Below, one piece after another: positions 1 to 6,246 of a stretch of 11,103 nt of DNA. A program made the translations under genes and the position numbers. Source of the DNA: an uncultured Lachnospiraceae bacterium (GTDB taxonomy: Bacteria > Bacillota > Clostridia > Lachnospirales > Lachnospiraceae); NCBI GenBank assembly GCA_902783295.1, contig CACZQT010000452.1, positions 1-11,103 of the forward strand. The letters are read 5' to 3'. The notes under the pieces are model-generated. The model saw only the letters and a program-made list of their open reading frames with translations. It made no database searches and was not told the origin of the DNA. Within the stretch, counting starts at the first letter, position 1. Every line of letters begins with the position of its first letter.

Positions 1-1
1 C

Positions 2-1141
2 GAGCTTAAAAAAACGACCGGTACTGTCCGTGTATATGAGAACGGGTACATCGGCGTGGCCGGATGCCTGGGGGAACCGGATGAGGAAGCGCTGACCCAA
101 CAGGCGAAGGAAGCCCTTTCCTTCGGCATCCCGTATCCGTGCAATCTGGAAGGCGCGGCGGAGATCATCGAGCTGCATGACGGAGAGATCATCCCGGGGC
201 CGGAACTGATTCCCGTCATGAAGGATTTTCTTGAGCGCCTGGGCGCACAGTGCCCGAAAATGGCGTTTTCCAACAAGATCCGTCTGGTGCATGGCAGAAC
301 GGAATACCGCAACAGTCTGGGCCGGCACCTGCTGAGCTCCGGCGGGTATCTGTCCATCGAGCTGATTGCTCAGAACCGCGGTTCCGGCAACCTGTTTGAC
401 ATGGTATTCAGCTGGCAGGGAGAACATTTCGAGCCGGAGATGATCCTGGCCCAGTTCAAGCAGCAGTATGATGCATTTTACACCCCGGCAGATATCAAAC
501 CCGGCCGCTGGCCTGTGGTGGCGATGCCCATGGATCTGTTTGGGACAGCTCTCCAGCATTTTATCGGTGACCTGTATGCGGCCGGTGCGTCGCTGCTGAG
601 CGGAAAGCTGGGGGAAAAAGCCTTCAGCGGGAAGCTGACATTCTGCGATGACATGAATCCGGATACCTCTTTCGAAACCTGCTTCTTCGATGCCGAAGGC
701 TGCGCGGGAAAGGATTACCGGCCGGTGCTGGTTGAAAACGGTGTGCTGAAGAGCCTGCTGACCACGAAAAAGACCGCGGAACAGTACGGGCTGCCGAATT
801 CCGGAACGGCAAATGCACCGTATGACGGCGTTCCGTCCATCGGATTCCATGGCTGCTTTCTGGCAAAGACCACGGAGAGCCTGAAGGAACTGGTGCCCGG
901 GAAAGCGGTGCTTCTGATGATCGCCTCCGGCGGCGACATGACGCCTGACGGCCATTTCGCGACGCCTGTGCAGCTGGCATTTCTGATGGAGGACGGAGAG
1001 ATGATCGGCCGTCTGCCGGAAATCAGCATCGGCGGAAACTTTTTCGATATGCTGGGCAAAGACTACATCGGCACGGTATACGACTGGCCCTTCAAAAAGG
1101 TCCAGCTGGCCGCTGTCACGATGGATGTGAATAAGAGCTGA
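2..1141 (+). CDS. TldD/PmbA family protein, TldE-like (5' end outside window)
   Basis: This is the 3' part of a TldE/PmbA-type gene. The frame is open from base 2, so the in-frame GTG at 56 is probably internal. About 379 residues are visible against roughly 440-450 in the family, so some 60-70 N-terminal residues are missing. The C-terminal core is typical: a Gly-rich SGGDMTPDG-like segment, then a PVQLAFLMEDGEMIG-like strand and a GGNFFDMLGKDYIGTV-like end, matching the conserved tail of PmbA/TldE. No HExxxH zinc motif is present in the central part, where TldD carries it; the equivalent region (around 530-620) reads MPMDLFGTALQH and then LLSGKLGEK. This points to the non-catalytic TldE partner rather than TldD. 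TldD/TldE form a cytoplasmic protease complex that degrades unfolded or modified peptides. A tldD gene just upstream would be expected but is out of view. The function seems unrelated to the sugar genes that follow. Confidence 0.88.
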   Translation, partial: ELKKTTGTVRVYENGYIGVAGCLGEPDEEALTQQAKEALSFGIPYPCNLEGAAEIIELHDGEIIPGPELIPVMKDFLERLGAQCPKMAFSNKIRLVHGRTEYRNSLGRHLLSSGGYLSIELIAQNRGSGNLFDMVFSWQGEHFEPEMILAQFKQQYDAFYTPADIKPGRWPVVAMPMDLFGTALQHFIGDLYAAGASLLSGKLGEKAFSGKLTFCDDMNPDTSFETCFFDAEGCAGKDYRPVLVENGVLKSLLTTKKTAEQYGLPNSGTANAPYDGVPSIGFHGCFLAKTTESLKELVPGKAVLLMIASGGDMTPDGHFATPVQLAFLMEDGEMIGRLPEISIGGNFFDMLGKDYIGTVYDWPFKKVQLAAVTMDVNKS

Positions 1142-1276
1142 CGGTATATTTCCGAGGGCATTGTCCTTCGCAATTCATTCCTTTGAGCGGTTCGGCGGGC
1201 CTTTTCGTCCGATTGTCTTCATTCTGATCCGTGATTTCAGCGCTTTCCGGATTTACCTGAAGGCAAACAAAAAAAG

Positions 1277-1302
1277 AAAACGGGACCCGGTTTCCCGGTT
1301 TT
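1277..1302. terminator. Bidirectional intrinsic terminator between convergent genes
   Basis: The arms AAAACGGGA (1277-1285) and TCCCGGTTTT (1293-1302) pair with one bulged base. On the + strand the stem runs into GTTTT, closing the tldE-like gene. On the - strand it is followed by TTTTCTTTTTTT (complement of 1269-1280), a much better U-tract, so it can also end the hydrolase transcript. It lies 136 bases after the + stop and 124 bases beyond the - stop, as expected between convergent genes. Confidence 0.6.
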
Positions 1303-1303
1303 A

Positions 1304-1349
1304 AGGGGTTGCCTCAAAAGGATCTGAGATGATCTAAGAGGCTGCCCCT
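1304..1349. repeat. Large imperfect inverted repeat (hairpin), possible IS/MITE-end relic
   Basis: AGGGGTTGCCTC (1304-1315) pairs with GAGGCTGCCCCT (1338-1349) over 12 positions, with one G-T wobble and one mismatch and a 22-base loop that contains two GATCT copies. There is no U-tract after it on either strand, so it is not itself a terminator. GC-rich arms ending in CTC-AAAA are a style I associate with the ends of some insertion sequences, but no transposase is nearby, and this link is only a suspicion. It would form in the 3' UTR of the hydrolase mRNA and could protect that end. Confidence 0.4.
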
Positions 1350-1425
1350 CTTCATTTGCTCAGAAATCGTCAGCATTGGCGAGAATTAAAGTGCAGTAAG
1401 GCCTGGACTATGCTGTTGATATACC

Positions 1426-4071
1426 TCATATCATCTGCCGTTTCAGAAAGAGACGGACAGGACCGGTAATGCCGCTGCCGCAGGAGGGGACCTTCGCCAG
1501 CAGCTTCCGGTGGCCCTGCAGCAGGGGATAGCACTCCCGCTCCAGGGTGGTGGCGATCTCGATCCGGAGCGTATTTTCCCCTTTCCTACCGGAAAGTGCG
1601 TACCGGAAGGGCGGCGCCAGCTGGATTCCTGCGGACTCTCCGTTCAGGAAGACCTCCGGCGTTTCGGCGGCGTCCCCGATCTCCAGCCAGAGCGGGCCGG
1701 CCTCCGGAGCCTCAAACCGGCACTCGTACCGGACGAAGCCGGAGAACTCGGGCTTCTCCTTCGCCAGGCGCATGCCGTCCGGAAGGGATGTCACTTCCGG
1801 TGCGGAGAAATGCGGATATTCCGCTCCCTCGCAGAGGGAACGGGTCCAACCGGAGAGGGGAATCTCCGCCCCGGGTTCCGGGAACCTGTACAGCGGAGCG
1901 GTGCAGCCTCCGGCAACCAGAAACAGGGGCTTCAGCGGTTCCAGGATCAGCCGGATGCCGCCCGGCTCGGGCTCTGCCGGCAGACACCTGTTTTCATACG
2001 CATCGTAGAGGAAACAATCCTCCCCGGCCCAGGGCAGAGAGACCGTCCCGGCCCAGGGCTCCTTTGCCTCGTTGACGAGCATGGCCAGGGGCGTATCTCC
2101 CTCGATTTCCAGGATCCGGATCCGGTCATCGGCGGGCATGATGGCGGGCAGCGGGAAGCCGAGGGCCCGGACGGCGTCCGCCAGCTCCTCCGGCCGCAGG
2201 ACAGGGCAGGCATCCAGCGCCGGGGACAGCGGTGTTCCGGTCTCGCTGATAAAGCCGGGTTTCCGCCCCACGAAGAAGACCGGAACCGAACTTTCCGCGA
2301 AGAGGGAAAGGGCTTCCTCTGCCGCGCGGCAGAGGCTGGCACTGCCCGGCACGAGCAGAACGCGGTAGGCCTGCCCGTTTACGGTGAAGGTCCTGTCTCC
2401 GTGGATTTCCGTCCGGGCAGTATCCGCGAGGAAATCTGCGGGCACCGTATGGCAGTCGATCTGCGCGTCATAGAGCCTGCGGGCCGGCTGCTCGAAGGGC
2501 ATGGCCTCCGGATCGCACCATTCCGCCTCCCCGTGGTACAGGACGGCGGCGGGGACCCGGTGCCGGCCGGAGGAGGTCAGGGTGGCAGCCCGGTTCATAT
2601 AGGTGATCAGGCGGCCGAAATGCCGGTACTGGGGATTGTGCCCGTGAGCGTAGAAATGGGGCGGACAGTCCGGATCCGGAAAGGGGGCGCCGGAGAAGGC
2701 GTGGGGCACGAAGTAATTGATGCCACGGACCAGGAAATGGTCCGCCAGGTATTTCTCCAGCCGGACCCCCTCCTCCCAGCCGTAATTGCCGAAGATTTCA
2801 CACATGGCCCGGCCGGCCTTCCGGGGCTCCAGGGCTGCGGCGCTTCGGGCTAGACAGGCCAGCCCGTAATGGAAGAAGGTTCCGTCCCGGGGGAAACCCT
2901 GGAACTGTACGGTGGGTTCGTCCTCGCCCTGCGGGTACACCTGACCGCCGATGTCATCGATGCCCGCCATGTCCTGGCCTTCCAAACCGCGGAAGTAGTG
3001 GCCGAGACTGCTGCCTGTCCGGCAGTGATGTCCATCGTCCTCGATCACATGCCCGATATACTGGACCCCGTGATCCCGGCACCAGGTGCCGATCTGCTCG
3101 CTGAAATTTTGGCGTATCAGCCGGGTCAGGCAGTCCATATACAGCATATGAACCCGGGCTGTCTCGGGGTCCGTTCCGCTCTCCCAGAGCCGCTCCAGCT
3201 GCTTCTCCCAGCCGGGTCCCAGCGCTTTCGCCACGGCGGACTCAAGCTCCCGGCCCCAGGGCAGATCCTGGAGGCTGCCCAGGGGGTTGTTCTTGTCATA
3301 CAGATAACCGTTTCCGAGCTCCGGCTCGTCGGAGAAGAAGCCGGCGACGGTCCGGCCAAAATCTGCGGCGTAGTGCCGCCAGTGCGGTTCATACACCGCA
3401 TCGATCAGCACGCGGACGCTTTCCCGGTCGGTCATATTGATGTAATCCCGATGGTATCCGGCATTCCTGCTGGCTACGAGAACGCGCAGCTCTGCTTTTC
3501 CGGCAGGCTTGTCGAAAGCCAGTACACTGCCGGAGAGGCAGCCAGTCAGGTCCGTATCCAGGCCCGCCTGGCGCAGGGAGACGCGGAGAACCCGGTCATC
3601 ACTGAAGGTCCTGGCGGGGGCAAGGCTGAAGAAACGGGCTTCCATCATATTGGAAGGCTGCTTCGCCGGAGGCTTCAGGAGACTTTCTGCGGCCAGGTCT
3701 ATCCTGACCGGTCCGGCGGTGGGGGAGAGAGCCCGCACATTCAGGAATACGCTCTGCCGGCAAAGCACGTCGGGCCGGCCCTGCAGGGCGCCGTTCGCAT
3801 AGCCGGTCGGGAAATGGCTGTCGTCCAGAATCCAGACCTGCATGCCCCGTGTCCGGGCTTCATCCAGAATGACGTCCATATCCTGCCACCATTTCGGTCC
3901 GCAGAAGTCCGGATGGGGCCGGCTTTCCACACAGACAGCCCGGCACCCGGCCCCGTGGATGGCTCCCATCATCTCCCGCAGGGTGGCTTCATCTTCCCCG
4001 TGCTGCCAGAAAAAGGGCAGCACATGATTATCCTCCCGGCTTTCGAGCAGCGCCTGAATTGTTAGGTTCAT
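1426..4071 (-). CDS. Putative cytoplasmic glycoside hydrolase, distant GH106-like barrel protein
   Basis: The protein has 881 residues and starts with ATG at 4071, with AAAGGA about 8 bases upstream. There is no signal peptide, so it should act in the cytoplasm on imported oligosaccharide. Residues 1 to about 490 look like a (beta/alpha) barrel: an FFWQHGEDE start, CVESRPHPDF (47-56), WILDDSHFPTGYANG (80-94), FFSDEPELGN (245-254), GHVIEDDGHH (340-349), GIDDIGGQVYP (370-380) and MCEIFGNYGW (423-432). Acidic candidates for catalysis are D248/E249/E251, E344 and E425; which are catalytic cannot be decided here. Residues about 505-640 resemble a flavodoxin/GATase-like domain of the kind seen after barrels in GH42-like enzymes (VLLVPGSAS, then VPVFFVGRKPG). 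Residues about 740-878 resemble a galactose-binding jelly roll (LWLEIGDAAETPEVFLNG). GH106 members are alpha-L-rhamnosidases, but the resemblance is weak and the substrate is unknown. It is divergent from the sugar transporter operon, which supports a joint catabolic role. Confidence 0.7.
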   Translation of the reverse strand: MNLTIQALLESREDNHVLPFFWQHGEDEATLREMMGAIHGAGCRAVCVESRPHPDFCGPKWWQDMDVILDEARTRGMQVWILDDSHFPTGYANGALQGRPDVLCRQSVFLNVRALSPTAGPVRIDLAAESLLKPPAKQPSNMMEARFFSLAPARTFSDDRVLRVSLRQAGLDTDLTGCLSGSVLAFDKPAGKAELRVLVASRNAGYHRDYINMTDRESVRVLIDAVYEPHWRHYAADFGRTVAGFFSDEPELGNGYLYDKNNPLGSLQDLPWGRELESAVAKALGPGWEKQLERLWESGTDPETARVHMLYMDCLTRLIRQNFSEQIGTWCRDHGVQYIGHVIEDDGHHCRTGSSLGHYFRGLEGQDMAGIDDIGGQVYPQGEDEPTVQFQGFPRDGTFFHYGLACLARSAAALEPRKAGRAMCEIFGNYGWEEGVRLEKYLADHFLVRGINYFVPHAFSGAPFPDPDCPPHFYAHGHNPQYRHFGRLITYMNRAATLTSSGRHRVPAAVLYHGEAEWCDPEAMPFEQPARRLYDAQIDCHTVPADFLADTARTEIHGDRTFTVNGQAYRVLLVPGSASLCRAAEEALSLFAESSVPVFFVGRKPGFISETGTPLSPALDACPVLRPEELADAVRALGFPLPAIMPADDRIRILEIEGDTPLAMLVNEAKEPWAGTVSLPWAGEDCFLYDAYENRCLPAEPEPGGIRLILEPLKPLFLVAGGCTAPLYRFPEPGAEIPLSGWTRSLCEGAEYPHFSAPEVTSLPDGMRLAKEKPEFSGFVRYECRFEAPEAGPLWLEIGDAAETPEVFLNGESAGIQLAPPFRYALSGRKGENTLRIEIATTLERECYPLLQGHRKLLAKVPSCGSGITGPVRLFLKRQMI

Positions 4072-4118
4072 GGCTTTCGTTCCTTTCTATTTCCGCTTTC
4101 CGCTGTATTTTTAGGGAA

Positions 4119-4142
4119 ACGCTGATTTATTCAAATCAGCGT
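4119..4142. repeat. Perfect 10-bp inverted repeat upstream of the hydrolase gene
   Basis: ACGCTGATTT (4119-4128) and AAATCAGCGT (4133-4142) are perfect reverse complements around ATTC. The repeat lies 48-71 bases upstream of the hydrolase ATG. As DNA it could be an operator for a dimeric repressor; as RNA it would be a stable hairpin in the hydrolase leader. It has no U-tract on the - strand, so it is not a terminator for that gene. It may also be part of the larger element at 4111-4238. Confidence 0.55.
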
Positions 4143-4185
4143 GAAAGCATCCTGTTTATACTTGCTGGTATTACGATGTTTTCTT

Positions 4186-4212
4186 GCTCCTCCGCTCCGC
4201 GGGGGAGCTTTT
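4186..4212 (+). terminator. Intrinsic terminator on the + strand, upstream of the transporter promoter
   Basis: GCTCCTCCGC (4186-4195) pairs with GCGGGGGAGC (4199-4208) over 10 bp, including one T-G pair, with a TCC loop, followed by TTTT (4209-4212). It lies 102 bases upstream of the transporter -35 box, so it does not end a known gene. It would stop rightward read-through, such as antisense transcription across the hydrolase gene, before the transporter promoter. Confidence 0.65.
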
Positions 4213-4241
4213 AATCAGTGTTTCGTCAGTTATCCTAACAG

Positions 4242-4278
4242 AAAAAAAGGCGCCTGTCCATTTCTTGGGAGCAGGCGC
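4242..4278 (-). terminator. Intrinsic terminator on the - strand, upstream of the hydrolase gene
   Basis: Read on the - strand, GCGCCTG (4278-4272) pairs with CAGGCGC (4256-4250), and the stem is extended inward by TCC/GGA with one bulged base. It is followed by CTTTTTTT (complement of 4242-4249). It sits about 170 bases upstream of the hydrolase start codon. It would block leftward transcripts coming from the transporter side, so the hydrolase promoter must lie between about 4241 and 4072 or the terminator must be regulated. Confidence 0.65.
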
Positions 4279-4310
4279 TTAAAAATGTCCCACCAAAACC
4301 TTAAAAATGT
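4278..4310 (+). promoter_or_regulatory. Candidate AraC-type operator: 11-bp direct repeat, 22-bp period
   Basis: CTTAAAAATGT occurs at 4278-4288 and again, identically, at 4300-4310. The 22-bp period equals about two DNA turns, placing both copies on the same face. The second copy ends 4 bp before the transporter -35 box. Direct repeats at this spacing and place are the usual layout for activation by AraC-family proteins. The regulator encoded at 9713-10765 has such a domain, so it is the obvious candidate ligand. The first copy shares one base with the leftward terminator stem. Binding is inferred, not shown. Confidence 0.45.
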
Positions 4311-4314
4311 GGAA

Positions 4315-4343
4315 TTGATGACTTGGGCAGCCCCGCATACAAT
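4315..4343 (+). promoter_or_regulatory. Sigma-A-type promoter of the transporter operon
   Basis: TTGATG (4315-4320) and TACAAT (4338-4343) are separated by exactly 17 bp; they match the consensus at 4 of 6 and 5 of 6 positions. Transcription would start near 4350, leaving a leader of only about 16 bases that is almost entirely the ribosome binding site GAGGTGA (4351-4357) before ATG 4366. The modest -35 box fits a promoter helped by an activator. Confidence 0.6.
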
Positions 4344-4365
4344 CAGGGCAGAGGTGAGGAGCGAC

Positions 4366-5301
4366 ATGCAAAGTTCACGAACGCGCGAAGAGGCCGGCCG
4401 CCGGCTGGTGCGCCATTTCCGGGAGTTCTGGCCCTATTATGCCATGATTCTGCCGGGGCTGGTCTTCCTGGTTCTGATCAAATACGTTCCTATGGCTGGC
4501 AGCGTCATTGCTTTCCAGAATTTCTCCCTGCGCAAGGGGATCGCCGGCAGTCCCTGGGCGGGACTGGAGCACTTCCGGAAGCTGCTGGACTACGACGATT
4601 TCCACCGGGTTTTCCGGAACACCCTGGTGCTCGGCGCGCTGAAGACGATCCTGATTTTTCCCGTGCCGATCCTGCTGGCGCTGATGCTCAACGAGGTGCG
4701 AAATGCCCTGGCCAAGAAGAGTATCCAGACAGTGATTACGATTCCGCACTTCATCTCCTGGGTCATCGTCGGGGGACTGACCTTCGATGTGCTGGGGGCC
4801 GGCGGACTGCTGAACCAGATCCGAGGCGCCGTGGGCCTGGAGACGATTCTGCCGATGCAGAAGAGTGCCTGGTTCCGGCCGGTCTACGTGTTTACGTCCA
4901 TCTGGAAGGAATCCGGTTGGGGCACCGTGGTTTACCTGGCGGCGATCTCCGGAATCGATCCCGGGCTTTACGAATCCGCTTCCATCGATGGGGCTTCCCG
5001 GCTGCAGAAGATGTTTCGCATCACCTTCCCGATGATCCTGCCCACTGCCGTCACTCTGTTCCTGATCAACATCGGGAGTTTCCTGGATCTGGGCTTTGAC
5101 CAGGTTTTCAACCTGTACACACCCATGACCTATGACGTCGCGGACATCTTCGATACCTACGTCTACCGGTCCGGAATCCAGCAGGGGAAATACAGCTTCT
5201 CCACCGCGGTGGGCTTATTCCAGTCGGTGATCGGGCTGATCCTTGTCGTGATCTTTAACCGGCTTTCCAGAAAAGTATCCGAGGATGGGGGGTTGTGGTG
5301 A
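4366..5301 (+). CDS. Sugar ABC transporter permease, LplB-like
   Basis: This is the first of two membrane permeases of a carbohydrate importer of the LplB type (MalF-like half). The start chosen is ATG 4366, preceded by GAGGTGA with 8-base spacing, giving 311 residues, the usual family length. The frame stays open upstream to 4141, but that part is intergenic: it carries terminators and the promoter. A first membrane helix lies at about residues 24-44, then several more (about 83-108, 121-141, 220-243, 281-298). The cytoplasmic EAA loop that docks onto the ATPase is seen at 202-220 as YESASIDGASRLQKMFRIT, with the key Gly at 209. The stop codon overlaps the next gene's ATG, so translation is probably coupled. 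The substrate cannot be read from the permease. Confidence 0.9.
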   Translation: MQSSRTREEAGRRLVRHFREFWPYYAMILPGLVFLVLIKYVPMAGSVIAFQNFSLRKGIAGSPWAGLEHFRKLLDYDDFHRVFRNTLVLGALKTILIFPVPILLALMLNEVRNALAKKSIQTVITIPHFISWVIVGGLTFDVLGAGGLLNQIRGAVGLETILPMQKSAWFRPVYVFTSIWKESGWGTVVYLAAISGIDPGLYESASIDGASRLQKMFRITFPMILPTAVTLFLINIGSFLDLGFDQVFNLYTPMTYDVADIFDTYVYRSGIQQGKYSFSTAVGLFQSVIGLILVVIFNRLSRKVSEDGGLW

Positions 5302-6188
5302 TGAAGAACCAGAATCGCATCCGGGAGTCGGCCGGGGACCGGGGCTTCAGCGCCGCCATCCTGGTTTTCCTGATCCTGTTCGCTATCCTGATGGCGGTTC
5401 CGATGGTCGCGGAGCTGGCGGTTTCCCTGAGCTCGAAGATCGCCTCCCAGACGGGGTCCATCGGGCTGCTGCCTGTGGGCTTTACTTTCGCCTCCTGGGA
5501 GTTCATGCTGCGCAACGCCAGCCTCTGGACCTCCTTCCTGATCTCGGTGGCCTCTACGGCCCTGGTTGTGGTGATCTCGCTGCTGATCAACTCCATGATG
5601 GCTTATCCGCTTTCCAAGAAACGGTTCGGCCCGGCCCGGGCCGTGCTGCTGCTGGTGGTCTTTACGATGATCTTCAAGGCGCCCACGATCCCCTACTTCC
5701 TGGCTCTGCGGGGATACGGCCTGTACAACAGTTTCTGGGCAATGGTCGTTCCGCAGGTGATTTCCGCCTACAATCTGCTGGTGATGCGGAGCTTTTTCCA
5801 ATCCTTCCCGCAGGAGATCGAGGAGGCTGCGGAAATCGACGGATGCGGCAAGTTCCGGATGTTCTTCCGGATCGTGCTGCCCTCCTCCAAGGCGGTTATC
5901 GCGACGGTCGGGCTGTTCTACGGCGTCGGGGCCTGGAATCAGTACGCCACCCCGCTGATGATGATCCAGGATACGGCGCTCTTCCCCCTGCAGCTGAAGA
6001 TTCATCAGCTGGTTAACGCAGCCTCCGGGGATATCGCTGCCGCGGTCAAGGTGAGCACTGCCAACTACACCAACGATACCCTCGGTGCGGCCGCGGTGAT
6101 CTTCTCCATGATACCCGTGCTGATCCTATATCCCTTTGTCCAGAAATACTTCGCGAAAGGTGCGATGCTGGGCTCAGTCAAGGGATAA
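5301..6188 (+). CDS. Sugar ABC transporter permease, LplC/YtcP-like
   Basis: This is the second permease (MalG-like half), 295 residues from ATG 5301. The start overlaps the previous stop in a TGATG arrangement; a G-rich stretch at 5287-5292 serves as ribosome binding site. GTG codons at 5295 and 5298 are possible but less likely starts. The N-terminal helix is at about residues 18-40. The EAA loop EEAAEIDGCGKFRMFFRI begins at 174, with D180-G181, followed by a helix ending in GVGAWNQYATPL, a segment typical of LplC. Together with the LplB-like partner it forms the transmembrane channel. No ATPase gene follows; importers of this family normally share an MsmK/UgpC-type ATPase encoded elsewhere. 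Confidence 0.9.
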   Translation: MKNQNRIRESAGDRGFSAAILVFLILFAILMAVPMVAELAVSLSSKIASQTGSIGLLPVGFTFASWEFMLRNASLWTSFLISVASTALVVVISLLINSMMAYPLSKKRFGPARAVLLLVVFTMIFKAPTIPYFLALRGYGLYNSFWAMVVPQVISAYNLLVMRSFFQSFPQEIEEAAEIDGCGKFRMFFRIVLPSSKAVIATVGLFYGVGAWNQYATPLMMIQDTALFPLQLKIHQLVNAASGDIAAAVKVSTANYTNDTLGAAAVIFSMIPVLILYPFVQKYFAKGAMLGSVKG

Positions 6189-6200
6189 AAGTGTTCCTTC

Positions 6201-6215
6201 CTTCCCCTGCGGAAG
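6201..6215 (+). other. Small hairpin between permease and binding-protein genes
   Basis: CTTCC (6201-6205) and GGAAG (6211-6215) pair around CCTGC in the 58-base gap before the binding-protein gene. It has no U-tract, so it should not terminate. Such hairpins can stabilise the downstream mRNA and raise binding-protein levels above permease levels. The stem is only 5 bp, so the call is weak. No convincing promoter is seen in this gap. Confidence 0.25.
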
Positions 6216-6246
6216 AAGAAAATAAAACAAGAAAGAAGGAGAAACC

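Larger units (their letters stand above)
4111..4238. repeat. Possible degenerate MITE-like element with imperfect terminal inverted repeats
   Basis: The left end reads TTAGG followed directly by GAAACGCTGATT (4111-4127). The right end, read on the - strand from 4238, gives TTAGG, nine extra bases, then GAAACACTGATT (4224-4213). The 12-base parts match at 11 positions. The 128-bp span has no coding capacity and contains the 4119-4142 hairpin and the 4186-4212 terminator. This would fit a small non-autonomous element with one damaged end, but no clear target-site duplication was seen and chance similarity is possible. Confidence 0.3.

Noticed and set aside
56..58. GTG at 56 as the start of the TldE-like gene.
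   Set aside because: The frame is open to the window edge with sensible sequence before it, no ribosome site is present, and the protein would be too short for the family.
1153..1170. CGAGGG/CCTTCG hairpin 12 bases after the TldE-like stop.
   Set aside because: It has a 6-bp stem with a G-T pair and no T-run; the better terminator is at 1277-1302.
1510..4065. Long + strand open frames (1510-2853, 2869-4065) across the hydrolase gene.
   Set aside because: They are antisense to a coherent 881-residue hydrolase with recognisable motifs; low-complexity composition and no ribosome sites.
4106..4134. Promoter for the hydrolase gene on the - strand (TTGAAT as -35, AAAATA as -10).
   Set aside because: The -10 match is poor (two of six) and overlaps the inverted repeat; no better promoter was found between 4072 and 4241, so none is annotated.
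4278..4310. Start of a CRISPR array or tandem-repeat tract.
   Set aside because: There are only two copies of an 11-bp AT-rich unit, with no further copies; an operator explains it better.
4141..4365. N-terminal extension of the first permease by 75 residues.
   Set aside because: This stretch contains two terminators, the direct repeat and the promoter; the 311-residue protein from ATG 4366 has a good ribosome site and the normal family length.
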